NCBI GenBank assembly: GCA_029866125.1
Contig: JARWZZ010000005.1
Span: 62,001-126,000, forward strand
From: Limnobacter sp.
GTDB taxonomy: Bacteria > Pseudomonadota > Gammaproteobacteria > Burkholderiales > Burkholderiaceae_B
DNA: 64,000 nucleotides
Reading direction: 5' to 3'
Shown here: piece after piece, positions 1 through 9,475 of the stretch
How positions within the stretch are numbered: the first letter of the stretch is position 1
How the letters are laid out: every line of letters starts with the position of its first letter
Notes under the pieces: model-generated
Databases searched by the model: none
What the model was told of the DNA's origin: nothing
Seen by the model: only the letters and a program-made list of their open reading frames with translations
Made by a program: the position numbers and the translations under genes

Positions 1-140
1 TATTCAGGCAGCACGGCCATTTGCGCACCGGCTTGCGCAGCCTCAGCCAAAAGTTGGGCGGCGCGGTCCAAATTGTCTTGCAGGCGAGGCGTGCTGATCA
101 TTTGCACACTGGCGACACGGACGGTACTTTTTAAACTCAT
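1..140 (-). CDS. Carbon-nitrogen hydrolase (nitrilase superfamily), N-terminal part
   Basis: Only the first 46 codons are in the window; the gene runs off the left edge. The translation opens with a beta-strand of the type VRVASVQM, followed by a helix and then AVLPEY, which matches the N-terminus of Nit/amidase-type carbon-nitrogen hydrolases; the Glu of LPE(Y/F) is the first residue of the Glu-Lys-Cys triad. The ATG overlaps the stop codon of the upstream yhdP gene in an ATGA arrangement, so the two are probably translationally coupled. In proteobacteria this YhdP-nitrilase pairing is common. Lys and Cys cannot be checked here, and the substrate is unknown. Confidence 0.8.
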   Translation of the reverse strand, partial: MSLKSTVRVASVQMISTPRLQDNLDRAAQLLAEAAQAGAQMAVLPE

Positions 141-3100
141 TTTGCACCCGCTTTGTTGTCTGACTTGTTGTCTGACTTGACAGGGGAATCCGGTCGGGAA
201 ACGCGCGTAACCTCCGGATTGGCCCAAGTCCCAGTGACTTTGTATTCAATTGAAAACACCTTGGCCAATGGGTCTTTCAGCAGGAAATCTGCAATCAGCG
301 AGGCAATGCCGACCGCCGGGTTGGCCGCAATCAATGAATAGATGAGGGAGCCTCCCGCCGGGTTCAAATCCGGCAGCACCACCACATTCAAATCTTGAGT
401 CTCTTTCTCAAGATTCATAACGCCCTCAATCAGTACAGTGGCCGATGGGCTGACCATCTTGAAGTTGGGGGTATTGCCCACGCCTTTGTTCAGGGCAATG
501 TCAGCTTCCAAAGTGTCGTACGCAAAACCTTCAGAAAATACATCCTTGAAATCCAGCGTCAGGCGTCGAGGCAAATTCTGCAGTGACAGCACCCCCAGCA
601 ACTTGGCCACGCCGGGGTCTGCCTTCAAAAACTGGCCTTTCTTGCTGATCAATTTGAGTTGGCCCGACAAACTGGCATAGTCCAAATTGGTGGGCGCGTC
701 ATTCCAAGTTAAATCCCCCACCAAACTGCCGTTTCCCCCTTTGAATACGCCCGACATACCAAACCGGGCCAACAGGCCACCGCCATCTGTCACATCCTGC
801 TGCAACTTGATGGTTGTTTTTTGGTTTTTCATGCCTTTGCCGTACTGCCAAGTGCCTTTGGCCACCGTCACAGACTCGGGGTTTTCTACCCTCAATTCTT
901 CAAGCTTCCACACATTGGGTTGTTCATTTAATTTAGCCTGCAGGCGCTCATCGCGGGTTTGATTGACGGCAACCACGCGCAGTTTGCCAAGCTCGTTGTC
1001 GCCCAGTACAAAACGGTCCACACGCACATCCAAGGCGGGAATGCTGTTCACCGGCTCATCTACAATGTCTTTGATTTCAGACCCCACCGCTTTGGGAATG
1101 ATCAGGGTTTTAAAACGAGCCAACAAAGCACCATCGGGCCGCTGTGCATCGGTTACCCATGAAAAATACCCATCCATGCCTTGGCCTTTGATATCCACCT
1201 GCCAACGGTTTTCAATGGTTCTGGCTGTTAGCGACACTCCGCTAAAAATCTTCTTGGCCACCACCAGCTGCTTGGCTTTTAAATCCAGACGAGTGCGGGC
1301 CAAATCAGACTCTTCGGCATTGAACAAATCAGCCATCAAACCTGTGGAAATTCGTTGGCCTTGGGGAAGGCGCCCCATCAAATCATCTGCCGCCGCTTTC
1401 CAAGCATCCACATCCAAGGTGTCCAAGTTCATGCGACCCAAAATGCCATTGGTCTCATTGCCAAGCTCAGTGCCCACCGAGAAATTCAGCGACTGCAACA
1501 CACCGGGCTGGGCTTTGCTGCCATACACGGCTCGTAACAGGCCCAAGGGGTTTTGCTCGCTACCGACCCTCACCTTCCACACGTCAGCAGACATTCCAAT
1601 TTGCTGAACCAAATCAAAATCCAGCGTTTCGTCTTTGGCCTTGGAGAACGGCCTGGGCAGTGCCAATTGCAAACCCTCTAGCTTGCTTTTAACCCGGACT
1701 TCAAGCTTGCTTGTTTCCTTATTGGCGTCTTTACTTGCGTCTTTACTTGCATCCGTCAGCACCTGCACCGTAAACGGTGTTTCGCCCAGCAAATATGGCC
1801 TGAAAAGCGGGTTCAAGTATTCGGAAATTCCGGCTGCGGTGGCAGTACCACTTGCGCGAATGTCCAAATTTCCATTTTTCAAGGTGCCACCGCTTACCTC
1901 CACGGGTGCACCCAAACCCACGCCACGTATGCCTTTAAGCTGCACACCCTGATTGGAAAATTCGATTTGCCCTTGCGCCGAGCTAATCCAAGGCATGCCC
2001 TGCACAAGCCTTAGCCGGTTGCCGCCCAGTTGCAATTGGCCTTTGACTTGCGTACTTTCCAGCTTGGCCAGCGGAATGCCAAGCTTGAGTTGAAGCTCCG
2101 CATCGCCGTTGGATTTGGCATTGTCCAAGGCTTTACCCAAAATGCCAGAGACTGGGCTTTCCCGCACAAAATCCAGCATGTGCTGTAGCTCGCCTTTGCC
2201 ACCGCCTTCGATGTCAAGAACGGGCTCCCAAGCGTCTAAATTGGCAATTTCAAGCTTTATGTTTTCCAGCTTAACTTGGCTGGTCAAGGCTTTGTCCACC
2301 TGGACCAAAAGGCGTGTACCTTGAACTAACACCTCACCTTGAATCCCGTTAATTTGTGGCCAAGATTCACCGTAAGTCATTACCCCGTCATTGACCTTGG
2401 CAAACACTTTGAACTCACCGTCCACTCCCGGTGCGGCAAATGGAAAATCTTTCAGGTTGCCCCGCAACACAAAACCACCCTCTTTGGCAGCCCCCCCTTT
2501 CAGGTTGTATTGGACCCACTCTCGGGCCTTGGGGCCTAGCACCAAGGGTAAATAACTGGCTACTTTGGAAACATCCGCCCGAATCAATTGCCCCGCCATG
2601 TTGACGCTTCCCAAACCTTCTGGGGCATGTCGGTATTCGCCTTGAAGGCTAATGTCCGCATCCGCGTTGCTGAGGCTTAAGCTGTCAATACCAATTTCAA
2701 AAGGCTGGTTGTTTGCGCTGAATACATTTTTCCAGTAACCCTGCCCGTCCAACTTGCTGAGCGCTTTGTTGCCTTGCTCAAACACAGTAGGCAGGTCAAC
2801 TTGAAGGTCGGTTCCATTCAAGGCCCACACACCTTGCAAACCATTCCCGCTGAAACGGCCATTCAAACCCGCAAACCCAGCTTTTTTGGTGCGCAGGTTT
2901 AGGCCTTCAAATTCAATGTCTGCCGACTTCAGCTGCGCGGGCATTTGCCAGCCAATGTCCAACTTTTTGAGTTGTCCGCTCACATCAAAAGACTGAATCA
3001 ATTCATTGATTTTTTCTTGGCGAAGATGTGGCAGCAACACACCGCTGACATTTTTAACCCGCCCCGCATCCAAATTGGCAAACTTAAGTTTAAGCAGGGG

Positions 3101-4180
3101 ATTGGCGGGGTCATCGCCAAATTCGCGCGACAAACGCGCATCAACCGGGCCTAGGTGTTGACCACCGGGCAAGTCCGTTTGGAAGCCCATGACCAACAAT
3201 TCGCCTTCCAGTTTGTGGGGTTTAAAGCCTTTTAGGTTGAAGGTGCTGGACGTGTTGCTCAAGTTAAATGATTTGGCCTGCACCATGGGGTCGTCTATTT
3301 GCAACTTACCCAATGCAAATGTCATCAAGCCATCTTGGATTTCCCCTGCGGCAAAATCCGCCCACAACTGCGCGTTCAGGCCTTGGGCGCTTAGGGTGTA
3401 GTTCTCGGTTTTTAACCATGCTTTGATTTGTTGAGTCAAAGGCTTCAAATTACTCGCATTGATTGACGCATGAGCCTTGCCCTGCCAATGCTCAGTTTGG
3501 TCAAGTTGGAGCAACCATATTGGAGTTTTAAAGGCCAAGCTCAGGCTCAAAGGCTCGGTCAACACCGTGGGCGACTCTGCCTTTAACTGAATGTTGTGGT
3601 TGTTCAATCTGTTTTGCACTGTGGCCTGCACATCCACGCGAAGTGTTTGTGGCACTTCGGCCATGTAATCGGTCCACAACACGGCCGATGAGGCCAAGCT
3701 CAAGTCAGACTGCCGCAGCAACCAATCCAAAGCAGGGTTACCTTGGGTGTCATCAGGCTGGATTTGTTGCCCCGCCAACCAATAATTGCCCTGTCTATCG
3801 CGTGTAACCGCCAGTTGCGCCTGCTGAATATCAATGTCCACAAATCGGGGGCTGAGGGTCAACAAGCTGCGCCAAGACACCAGGGCCTGAGCCGACAACA
3901 CAGTCACTCCACCTTGCTCTGAGGCAGGGTCGCCCACCCTAAAATGCTGAACGCCCACCCGTGGGTTTAAACCCCGCCAACTGGCTTCTAACAGCCCGAT
4001 CGAGACTGGCCGGCCCAGAATTTGGCCGAGGGATTGCTCCAGCTGGGGTTTGTATTCACTGACGTGGGGAAACACCACCCATTTGAGCCCAAGAACCACC
4101 ACACAAATCAGCAGGTAAATACCCACGGCAAACCAAGCAATGCCACGCATGACCCGTTCAGCTGGGCTTGCTAGGGGCAT
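137..4180 (-). CDS. yhdP: YhdP family AsmA-like envelope protein
   Basis: A very large protein (about 1347 aa from the ATG at 4180) with one N-terminal membrane anchor (about residues 11-33, WFAVGIYLLICVVVLGLKW) and a long beta-rich periplasmic body, ending in an AsmA-C-like domain near LLGVLSLQNLPRRLTLDF. Family knowledge: YhdP and its relatives (TamB, YdbH) form hydrophobic grooves thought to move phospholipid between inner and outer membranes. A longer reading from a TTG at 4237 exists but has no ribosome-binding site and would add a non-membrane leader, so I prefer 4180. A short Lys/Asp/Ser-rich insert (DASKDASKDANK) about two thirds along is encoded by a 12-bp tandem repeat. The stop overlaps the start of the next gene. 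Confidence 0.85.
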   Translation of the reverse strand: MPLASPAERVMRGIAWFAVGIYLLICVVVLGLKWVVFPHVSEYKPQLEQSLGQILGRPVSIGLLEASWRGLNPRVGVQHFRVGDPASEQGGVTVLSAQALVSWRSLLTLSPRFVDIDIQQAQLAVTRDRQGNYWLAGQQIQPDDTQGNPALDWLLRQSDLSLASSAVLWTDYMAEVPQTLRVDVQATVQNRLNNHNIQLKAESPTVLTEPLSLSLAFKTPIWLLQLDQTEHWQGKAHASINASNLKPLTQQIKAWLKTENYTLSAQGLNAQLWADFAAGEIQDGLMTFALGKLQIDDPMVQAKSFNLSNTSSTFNLKGFKPHKLEGELLVMGFQTDLPGGQHLGPVDARLSREFGDDPANPLLKLKFANLDAGRVKNVSGVLLPHLRQEKINELIQSFDVSGQLKKLDIGWQMPAQLKSADIEFEGLNLRTKKAGFAGLNGRFSGNGLQGVWALNGTDLQVDLPTVFEQGNKALSKLDGQGYWKNVFSANNQPFEIGIDSLSLSNADADISLQGEYRHAPEGLGSVNMAGQLIRADVSKVASYLPLVLGPKAREWVQYNLKGGAAKEGGFVLRGNLKDFPFAAPGVDGEFKVFAKVNDGVMTYGESWPQINGIQGEVLVQGTRLLVQVDKALTSQVKLENIKLEIANLDAWEPVLDIEGGGKGELQHMLDFVRESPVSGILGKALDNAKSNGDAELQLKLGIPLAKLESTQVKGQLQLGGNRLRLVQGMPWISSAQGQIEFSNQGVQLKGIRGVGLGAPVEVSGGTLKNGNLDIRASGTATAAGISEYLNPLFRPYLLGETPFTVQVLTDASKDASKDANKETSKLEVRVKSKLEGLQLALPRPFSKAKDETLDFDLVQQIGMSADVWKVRVGSEQNPLGLLRAVYGSKAQPGVLQSLNFSVGTELGNETNGILGRMNLDTLDVDAWKAAADDLMGRLPQGQRISTGLMADLFNAEESDLARTRLDLKAKQLVVAKKIFSGVSLTARTIENRWQVDIKGQGMDGYFSWVTDAQRPDGALLARFKTLIIPKAVGSEIKDIVDEPVNSIPALDVRVDRFVLGDNELGKLRVVAVNQTRDERLQAKLNEQPNVWKLEELRVENPESVTVAKGTWQYGKGMKNQKTTIKLQQDVTDGGGLLARFGMSGVFKGGNGSLVGDLTWNDAPTNLDYASLSGQLKLISKKGQFLKADPGVAKLLGVLSLQNLPRRLTLDFKDVFSEGFAYDTLEADIALNKGVGNTPNFKMVSPSATVLIEGVMNLEKETQDLNVVVLPDLNPAGGSLIYSLIAANPAVGIASLIADFLLKDPLAKVFSIEYKVTGTWANPEVTRVSRPDSPVKSDNKSDNKAGAK

Positions 4181-4297
4181 GGATTGACTGGGTGTGGCGG
4201 GTTCTGGAAGCAAAAAAAGGACTCGGTGGTCAAACAATCGTCAAACTGGGCATAGATGGGATATTGTAGGGCATGGACCGACTGGTGATGATACGGA

Positions 4298-7027
4298 ATG
4301 AATAGCGCACTCGATTTCTACTCAAAAATATGGCCCGCCCACTCAGAATTCGCCAAACGCTGGATTAAGCGATTCCCCGAATGGGATGCAGGCATTGATT
4401 CAGACAAGGACTTGATCAGCTGCATCCAAGCGTGGCTGGAGGACGCACGCCAGCAAACTGAAGAGGCAGGGCTTATGCGCAGCCTACGCATGGTGCGCCA
4501 ACGCAGCATGGTGGAAATCATGCGGCGCGACCTACTGGGCAATGCCGACTTGTTTGAAGTCACCGAGGCTTTGTCCTTTCTGGCCGATGCAGCCGTACAA
4601 ATCAGTTTGGACTTTTGCCACAAGGCCCAAGAATCACGCTTTGGCAAACCTACAAATGGCGACTGCCTTGTTGTGGTGGGCATGGGCAAACTGGGCGGTT
4701 TGGAACTGAATGCGTCCAGCGACATTGACTTGATTTTCCTCTACAACAACGACGCTGAAACCTTGGGCGGCCCCACAGGCAAAACCCAATCCCACATGGA
4801 GTTTTTCAGCGCTGTAGGCAAGAAATTAATCAAACTTTTGTCTGAAGTGACAGAAGATGGTTTTGTATTCCGCGTGGACATGAGGTTAAGGCCCAATGGG
4901 GACTCGGGCCCGCTGGTGGTCAGCATGGACATGCTGGAAGAGTATTTCATGGTCCAAGGGCGGGAATGGGAGCGTTATGCGTGGATTAAATCCCGCGTCC
5001 TCAACTGGGCAGTTGACCCATCCGAAGACGCTGCCTTTGCCAAAAGCATCGACAACCTCAACAAAATCGTTAAGCCCTTCGTATTCCGCAAGTACTTGGA
5101 TTTTGGATCCATTCGCGCTTTGCGCGCCTTGCATGTGCAAATTCGCAATGAAGTGACCCGCCGTGAAAGCCAACACCCCGGTACGGTACACGTCAAGTTG
5201 GGGCGTGGCGGTATCCGCGAAATTGAGTTCACCGCACAAGCCTTTCAACTGATACGGGGTGGCCGTGAAACCCACCTGCAAGTGCGCCGTACGGTCGATG
5301 TATTGACGCTTTGTGCCAATCAAGGCTTGCTGCAGAAAGCCGAGCTGGACATGCTGATTGCAGCCTACCGCTTTTTGCGCAATTTGGAACACCGCTTGCA
5401 GTACGTGGACGATGCGCAAACCCACCGCTTGCCTGCCGCCCCCACTGAGGTGCTGCGCATTTCTCGCTCCATGGGTTTTGACAACCCCTCCTTGTTTATC
5501 AAAACGCTGGAAAACCACATGAACTTTGTGGCCCACCATTTTGACCAAATGTTTGGAGACAAGCAGGAAGGCGATGAGCTGCCTGACATGAGCCTGCCTT
5601 GGGCCGATGCCATGACCGAGGGCTTTAGCGACCCGATTTCAGCCCAAGACCGCTACCAGCAATGGATAGACTCAGGCCGTTACAAAGCCCTGCCCCTCTC
5701 ACACCGGGAGCGGGTAGACCGCTTGATGCCCGCCCTGCTGAAAAGCTGCATCGGCACGGAATCCCCCGATGCCAGTTGGCGCCACATTTGCGAATTGATT
5801 GAAACCATTTCCCGCCGAGGGGCTTATTTGTCCTTGTTGGACGAGTACCCGATTGCCCAACTGCGGGTGACACGGATTATGGCCTCAAGCCCCTGGGCAG
5901 CGCGGTTTTTGATCCAACACCCCATTCTTCTGGACGAGTTGCTGGACAGCCGTACCCTCATGGCCGAGCCTGACTACACCGCTTGGGCCAACCAATTGCG
6001 CGAAACCTTGGCCTTGGCCAAAACCCCCGACGGGCAGCCCGACTTGGAACAACAAATGGACTTGGTGCGCGAGCAGCACCATGTGCAACTTTTCCGCGTG
6101 TTGGCTCAAGATTTGGAAGGCCAGCTGAAAGTCGAGCGCATTTCCGACCTGTTGTCTGCCCTTGCCGACAAAACCTTGGAAGTGGTGCTGGAACGTGCTT
6201 GGGACCAAGTGCCCAAAAAACACCGCGACACGCCCTTGTTTGCGGTGATTGCCTATGGCAAACAAGGCGGGAAGGAGTTGGGCTATGCCTCCGATTTGGA
6301 CCTGATCTTTTTGTACGACGACCCCGACGACCGCGCCCCCGAGCTGTATGCCCGCTTGGCCCAACGCTTTAACCGCTGGTTAACCACCCAAACGCCAGCA
6401 GGCACTTTGTTTGAAACCGATTACCGCCTGCGGCCCAATGGCGAGTCGGGTTTGTTGGTCAGTACAGTGCAGGCTTTTGAACAATACCAGCGCCGTGAAG
6501 GTGGCGTGGGTGCTTGGTTTTGGGAGCATCAAGCTTTGACACGCGCCCGTTTTTGCGTCGGCGACAAAACCATTGGCGAACGGTTTGAATGCATCCGCGA
6601 CGACATTCTGCGTTTGCCCCGAGATTGGGACGAGGTTCGATCCGAGGTGCTCGGCATGCGCCAAAAGCTACTGGAAGGCCACCCCAACAGCTCAGAGCTG
6701 TTTGATGTCAAACACGACTCTGGCGGCATGGTGGACGTGGAATTTATCGTGCAAGCGCTTGTGCTGGGCCATGCCCACTTGCACCCACAACTGACTAAAA
6801 ATTCGGGCAATATTGCCTTGCTGAAGGCTGCTGGGGAATTGGGCTTGATCAACCACGACCACGCTTTGTTGGTGGCCGATTGCTACCGCAAGCTAAGGGC
6901 CAAGCAACATGAGCTCAGGCTGGCAGGTATGGACAAATCCCGCACTGCAGACCCAGCTGTAATGATGCTGCGCAAGCCCATTCTTGACCTGTGGAAAGCG
7001 GTGTTTTATCGGGGTACCGACACCTGA
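4298..7027 (+). CDS. glnE: Bifunctional glutamine synthetase adenylyltransferase/deadenylase
   Basis: Controls glutamine synthetase by adding or removing AMP in answer to PII and glutamine. The 909-aa length matches the family. Two nucleotidyltransferase domains are visible: the N-terminal (deadenylylating) one around residues 128-150 with GMGKLGG...SSDIDLIF, and the C-terminal (adenylylating) one around 650-672 with AYGKQGGKELGYASDLDLIF; both keep the metal-binding DxD. Each is followed by a helical domain with the RGGIREIEF / SGGMVDVEF signature. The gene is divergent from yhdP and its 3' end overlaps the 3' end of mtgA by 22 bases. No odd features. Confidence 0.95.
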   Translation: MNSALDFYSKIWPAHSEFAKRWIKRFPEWDAGIDSDKDLISCIQAWLEDARQQTEEAGLMRSLRMVRQRSMVEIMRRDLLGNADLFEVTEALSFLADAAVQISLDFCHKAQESRFGKPTNGDCLVVVGMGKLGGLELNASSDIDLIFLYNNDAETLGGPTGKTQSHMEFFSAVGKKLIKLLSEVTEDGFVFRVDMRLRPNGDSGPLVVSMDMLEEYFMVQGREWERYAWIKSRVLNWAVDPSEDAAFAKSIDNLNKIVKPFVFRKYLDFGSIRALRALHVQIRNEVTRRESQHPGTVHVKLGRGGIREIEFTAQAFQLIRGGRETHLQVRRTVDVLTLCANQGLLQKAELDMLIAAYRFLRNLEHRLQYVDDAQTHRLPAAPTEVLRISRSMGFDNPSLFIKTLENHMNFVAHHFDQMFGDKQEGDELPDMSLPWADAMTEGFSDPISAQDRYQQWIDSGRYKALPLSHRERVDRLMPALLKSCIGTESPDASWRHICELIETISRRGAYLSLLDEYPIAQLRVTRIMASSPWAARFLIQHPILLDELLDSRTLMAEPDYTAWANQLRETLALAKTPDGQPDLEQQMDLVREQHHVQLFRVLAQDLEGQLKVERISDLLSALADKTLEVVLERAWDQVPKKHRDTPLFAVIAYGKQGGKELGYASDLDLIFLYDDPDDRAPELYARLAQRFNRWLTTQTPAGTLFETDYRLRPNGESGLLVSTVQAFEQYQRREGGVGAWFWEHQALTRARFCVGDKTIGERFECIRDDILRLPRDWDEVRSEVLGMRQKLLEGHPNSSELFDVKHDSGGMVDVEFIVQALVLGHAHLHPQLTKNSGNIALLKAAGELGLINHDHALLVADCYRKLRAKQHELRLAGMDKSRTADPAVMMLRKPILDLWKAVFYRGTDT

Positions 7028-7704
7028 TACATGCGGGCTTGTATGGTGCCCACTTTGCGGGCTAAAAATCGCGAGTTGCGGTTTTTGTCAAAATACCGTG
7101 GCGCAGGCAACATGCCTGCCAAGGTTGCAGCTTGGTAACTTCCTAAATTGTTGGCGCTGCTGCCGTAATAATGTTGGGCGGCAGCCTCTGCACCAAACAC
7201 GCCATTGCCCCATTCCACCACATTCAAATACACTTCAAATATACGTCGCTTGTCCCACACGGCTTCAATCATCAAAGTGATGACCAATTCTTGGGCCTTG
7301 CGCACGTAACTGCGCTCACCAGTCAAGAATAAATTTTTAGCCAGCTGCTGCGTGATGGTTGAACCACCGTGAGTCACCCTGCCACGGCGGGCATTGCGTT
7401 TCAATGCCAATTCAATCGCTTCCATTTCATAGCCCGGGTGGTTCACAAACCCGCTGTCTTCAGCCGCCACCACAGCGCGTTTCAAATTCAAAGAAATTTT
7501 GTCGTAGGGCACCCAAGTCTGTTTTAATTTTGCGCTGGGTGTTTTTCGTTGGATTTCGCCCAACCGAATTTGCATAAAACTGGTGTGGTCGGGGTTGATC
7601 TTAGTCCACGCCAAAATGTGCGCAAAATACCAAAGCTGCAACAAAAAAACAGCCAAAATTGCGAAAAGCATGAGGCGCACAAACCATTGAAGTGCTGTTC
7701 TCAC
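7006..7704 (-). CDS. mtgA: Monofunctional biosynthetic peptidoglycan transglycosylase
   Basis: Polymerises lipid II into glycan strands at the inner membrane. The 232-aa length fits MtgA. One N-terminal transmembrane segment (about residues 9-30) precedes a GT51 domain with the catalytic Glu in VAAEDSGFVNHPG and the conserved GGSTITQQLAKNLFL, KAQELVI and NVVEWGNGVFGAEAAAQ stretches; there is no penicillin-binding transpeptidase domain. Its ATG overlaps the aroE stop (ATGA), so it is the last gene of an aroE-mtgA unit, and it converges on glnE with a short 3' overlap. Confidence 0.93.
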   Translation of the reverse strand: MRTALQWFVRLMLFAILAVFLLQLWYFAHILAWTKINPDHTSFMQIRLGEIQRKTPSAKLKQTWVPYDKISLNLKRAVVAAEDSGFVNHPGYEMEAIELALKRNARRGRVTHGGSTITQQLAKNLFLTGERSYVRKAQELVITLMIEAVWDKRRIFEVYLNVVEWGNGVFGAEAAAQHYYGSSANNLGSYQAATLAGMLPAPRYFDKNRNSRFLARKVGTIQARMYQVSVPR

Positions 7705-8573
7705 GCGCTTGCTTCCTGTTTAATTTGCAGGGTGTTGCGCATACGCGCCAAGGTGTCTGCCGCATGGGGTTTGAGGCCAGTCCAAAACTCAAAAGCTGCA
7801 GCGGCCTGAAACACCAGCATGCCCAAACCGTCCGCAACCGAAGCCTCTGGATTGACACCCAGTGCCTGCTTCATAAAGGGGGTTGGCTGTTGCGCGTACA
7901 TCATGTCGTAAGCCAAACAGGCTGATTGAAACCACTCGTTTGAAATGGGTACAGCTTGCCCACTCAGGCTGCTGGACGAGGCGTTGACCAACACCACTTT
8001 GTGAGTCGAGCTCGTCATGACCGAACACTCAGAGCTCAGGCTCAACCCATGAGCCTTCAATCCAATACCGTTCGCCTTCACCGCCAAGTCCACTGCCTTG
8101 TCCACGGTGCGATTCAACACAAAAAGCTCCGCCACACCCGCGTCTTTGAATGCGGACACACACCCACTGGCTGCACCACCCGCACCCAACATCACCACGG
8201 TGGCACCACTCAGCTGTTGGCCTTGTAGCTGCAGCAAGCGATTCAAATCAGTGCACAAACCGATGCCATCGGTGTTGTCTGCTTCAATCCCATCCGTGCC
8301 AAAACGCAGGGTGTTGGCTGCCTGCGCAAATTGCACCGCCGCCGAAGGCTTTTGGGCCAAACGCCACGCCTCCTGCTTAAAAGGCACAGTGACATTCGCG
8401 CCTTTCACGCCAGCAGCCTGCAACATCTTCACCGTTTGCTCAAAACCATTCATGGGGCTGAACAACTTGCAGTATTGCAAATCAACATCCAATTGCCGGG
8501 CAAAGTCGGCGTGAATCATCGGGGACTTGCTGTGTGCAATCGGGTTACCAATCACCACGTATCGGTCTGTCAT
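7701..8573 (-). CDS. aroE: Shikimate dehydrogenase (NADP+)
   Basis: Reduces 3-dehydroshikimate to shikimate in aromatic amino acid and chorismate synthesis. The 290-aa protein has the shikimate-binding N-terminal domain (NPIAHSKSPMIH, ANVTVPFK with the catalytic Lys, and ADNTDGIG) and a Rossmann domain with GAGGAASG and the NRT stretch typical of NADP binding. It sits between the TonB-like gene and mtgA on the minus strand and overlaps mtgA by 4 bases. No truncation or unusual residue was seen. Confidence 0.93.
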   Translation of the reverse strand: MTDRYVVIGNPIAHSKSPMIHADFARQLDVDLQYCKLFSPMNGFEQTVKMLQAAGVKGANVTVPFKQEAWRLAQKPSAAVQFAQAANTLRFGTDGIEADNTDGIGLCTDLNRLLQLQGQQLSGATVVMLGAGGAASGCVSAFKDAGVAELFVLNRTVDKAVDLAVKANGIGLKAHGLSLSSECSVMTSSTHKVVLVNASSSSLSGQAVPISNEWFQSACLAYDMMYAQQPTPFMKQALGVNPEASVADGLGMLVFQAAAAFEFWTGLKPHAADTLARMRNTLQIKQEASA

Positions 8574-8586
8574 TTTTATAATGCCC

Positions 8587-9471
8587 TCAGTACTCGGTTT
8601 TGACGGAGTCCCGTGAAAATACCCACGTCCGTGTTATCGCCAAAATATCTGCTTTTTGACGAATTTCCGACGGGAAAGGTGCAAACGGCCCAGACATTCT
8701 TAACAACCGAATGGCAGCACGGTCCAGCACAGCAGAGCCTGAGCTACGGTCAATCTCAATGTTATCAATACTTCCATCGGCTTTGATGTACACGGTTAGG
8801 CGTAGCTTCCCGTAAATTTTGCCCTTCAGCTCTTCGGGGTAGTTGGTGTTACCCACTTGTTCCACCCTCGCACGCCAGCCTTCCTCGTAAATCGCAAAAT
8901 CATAGGGGGATGTTTTAGGCGAAAAAAAGTGCTTGCGCGGGCGTTCGTTGTACTCACGTATCCGGTCTGAAATTTCAGCCTGCAGCTTGTGCATCTCAAG
9001 CTCGCGCTGGGTTTGAGTATCCCGCCTTACCTCGTCCACATCCGCCATTTGGGAGGTTTTCAGCTCTTTGGACTTTGCCATTTCGCCTGCCTTGAACTTC
9101 AGGCCACCGCCTTCCATTTCCTTCATCAGGGATTCAAGCTTTTGCAAACGTTCTTGAGCTGCCTTTAACTCCCGCTGGTTAACGGGGTCGTCTGACTGGA
9201 TGGGCGTTGTGCTTGCCCTTCCGCTATCGGCCTGCCCACCACCCTCCAAGCCCACCTGCGCCAACACCTTGGCATCCTTGGGGTTGGCCTTGGATTGGGC
9301 GTTGACCAAAATCACTTCCAGCGGAGGTGTGAAGGTGGTTTTGGGTACAGGCGGCACAAAGCGAACCGCCAGCACAAGGGCGTGCAACACCAAGGACACA
9401 ATCAGCGCATTTCTCAAATTCCACCGGGAATTTGAATTCCAACCGTAATCCATGACTGCTGCAGAACCCAT
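8587..9471 (-). CDS. TonB family protein
   Basis: About 294 aa from the ATG at 9471, which lies just after the stop of the upstream RNase gene; a longer reading from 9519 would run into that gene. A membrane anchor lies near residues 20-37 (ALIVSLVLHALVLAVRFV), then a Pro-containing, charged periplasmic spacer with a likely coiled coil (residues about 90-160), and a TonB C-terminal domain ending with LRLTVYIKADGSIDNIEI and ...VLDRAAIRLL. Family knowledge: TonB couples the proton gradient to outer-membrane transporters. No exbB/exbD lie next to it, so it may be a structural or energy-independent TonB-like protein; the partner is unknown. Confidence 0.85.
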   Translation of the reverse strand: MGSAAVMDYGWNSNSRWNLRNALIVSLVLHALVLAVRFVPPVPKTTFTPPLEVILVNAQSKANPKDAKVLAQVGLEGGGQADSGRASTTPIQSDDPVNQRELKAAQERLQKLESLMKEMEGGGLKFKAGEMAKSKELKTSQMADVDEVRRDTQTQRELEMHKLQAEISDRIREYNERPRKHFFSPKTSPYDFAIYEEGWRARVEQVGNTNYPEELKGKIYGKLRLTVYIKADGSIDNIEIDRSSGSAVLDRAAIRLLRMSGPFAPFPSEIRQKADILAITRTWVFSRDSVKTEY

Positions 9472-9475
9472 AAGC

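Noticed and set aside
1725..1755. 12-bp tandem repeat inside yhdP as a regulatory repeat
   Set aside because: It encodes a short Lys/Asp/Ser insert in a coding region and is in frame; probably simple slippage expansion.
4886..5548. 220-codon open frame antisense to glnE
   Set aside because: Shadow of glnE; no independent support.
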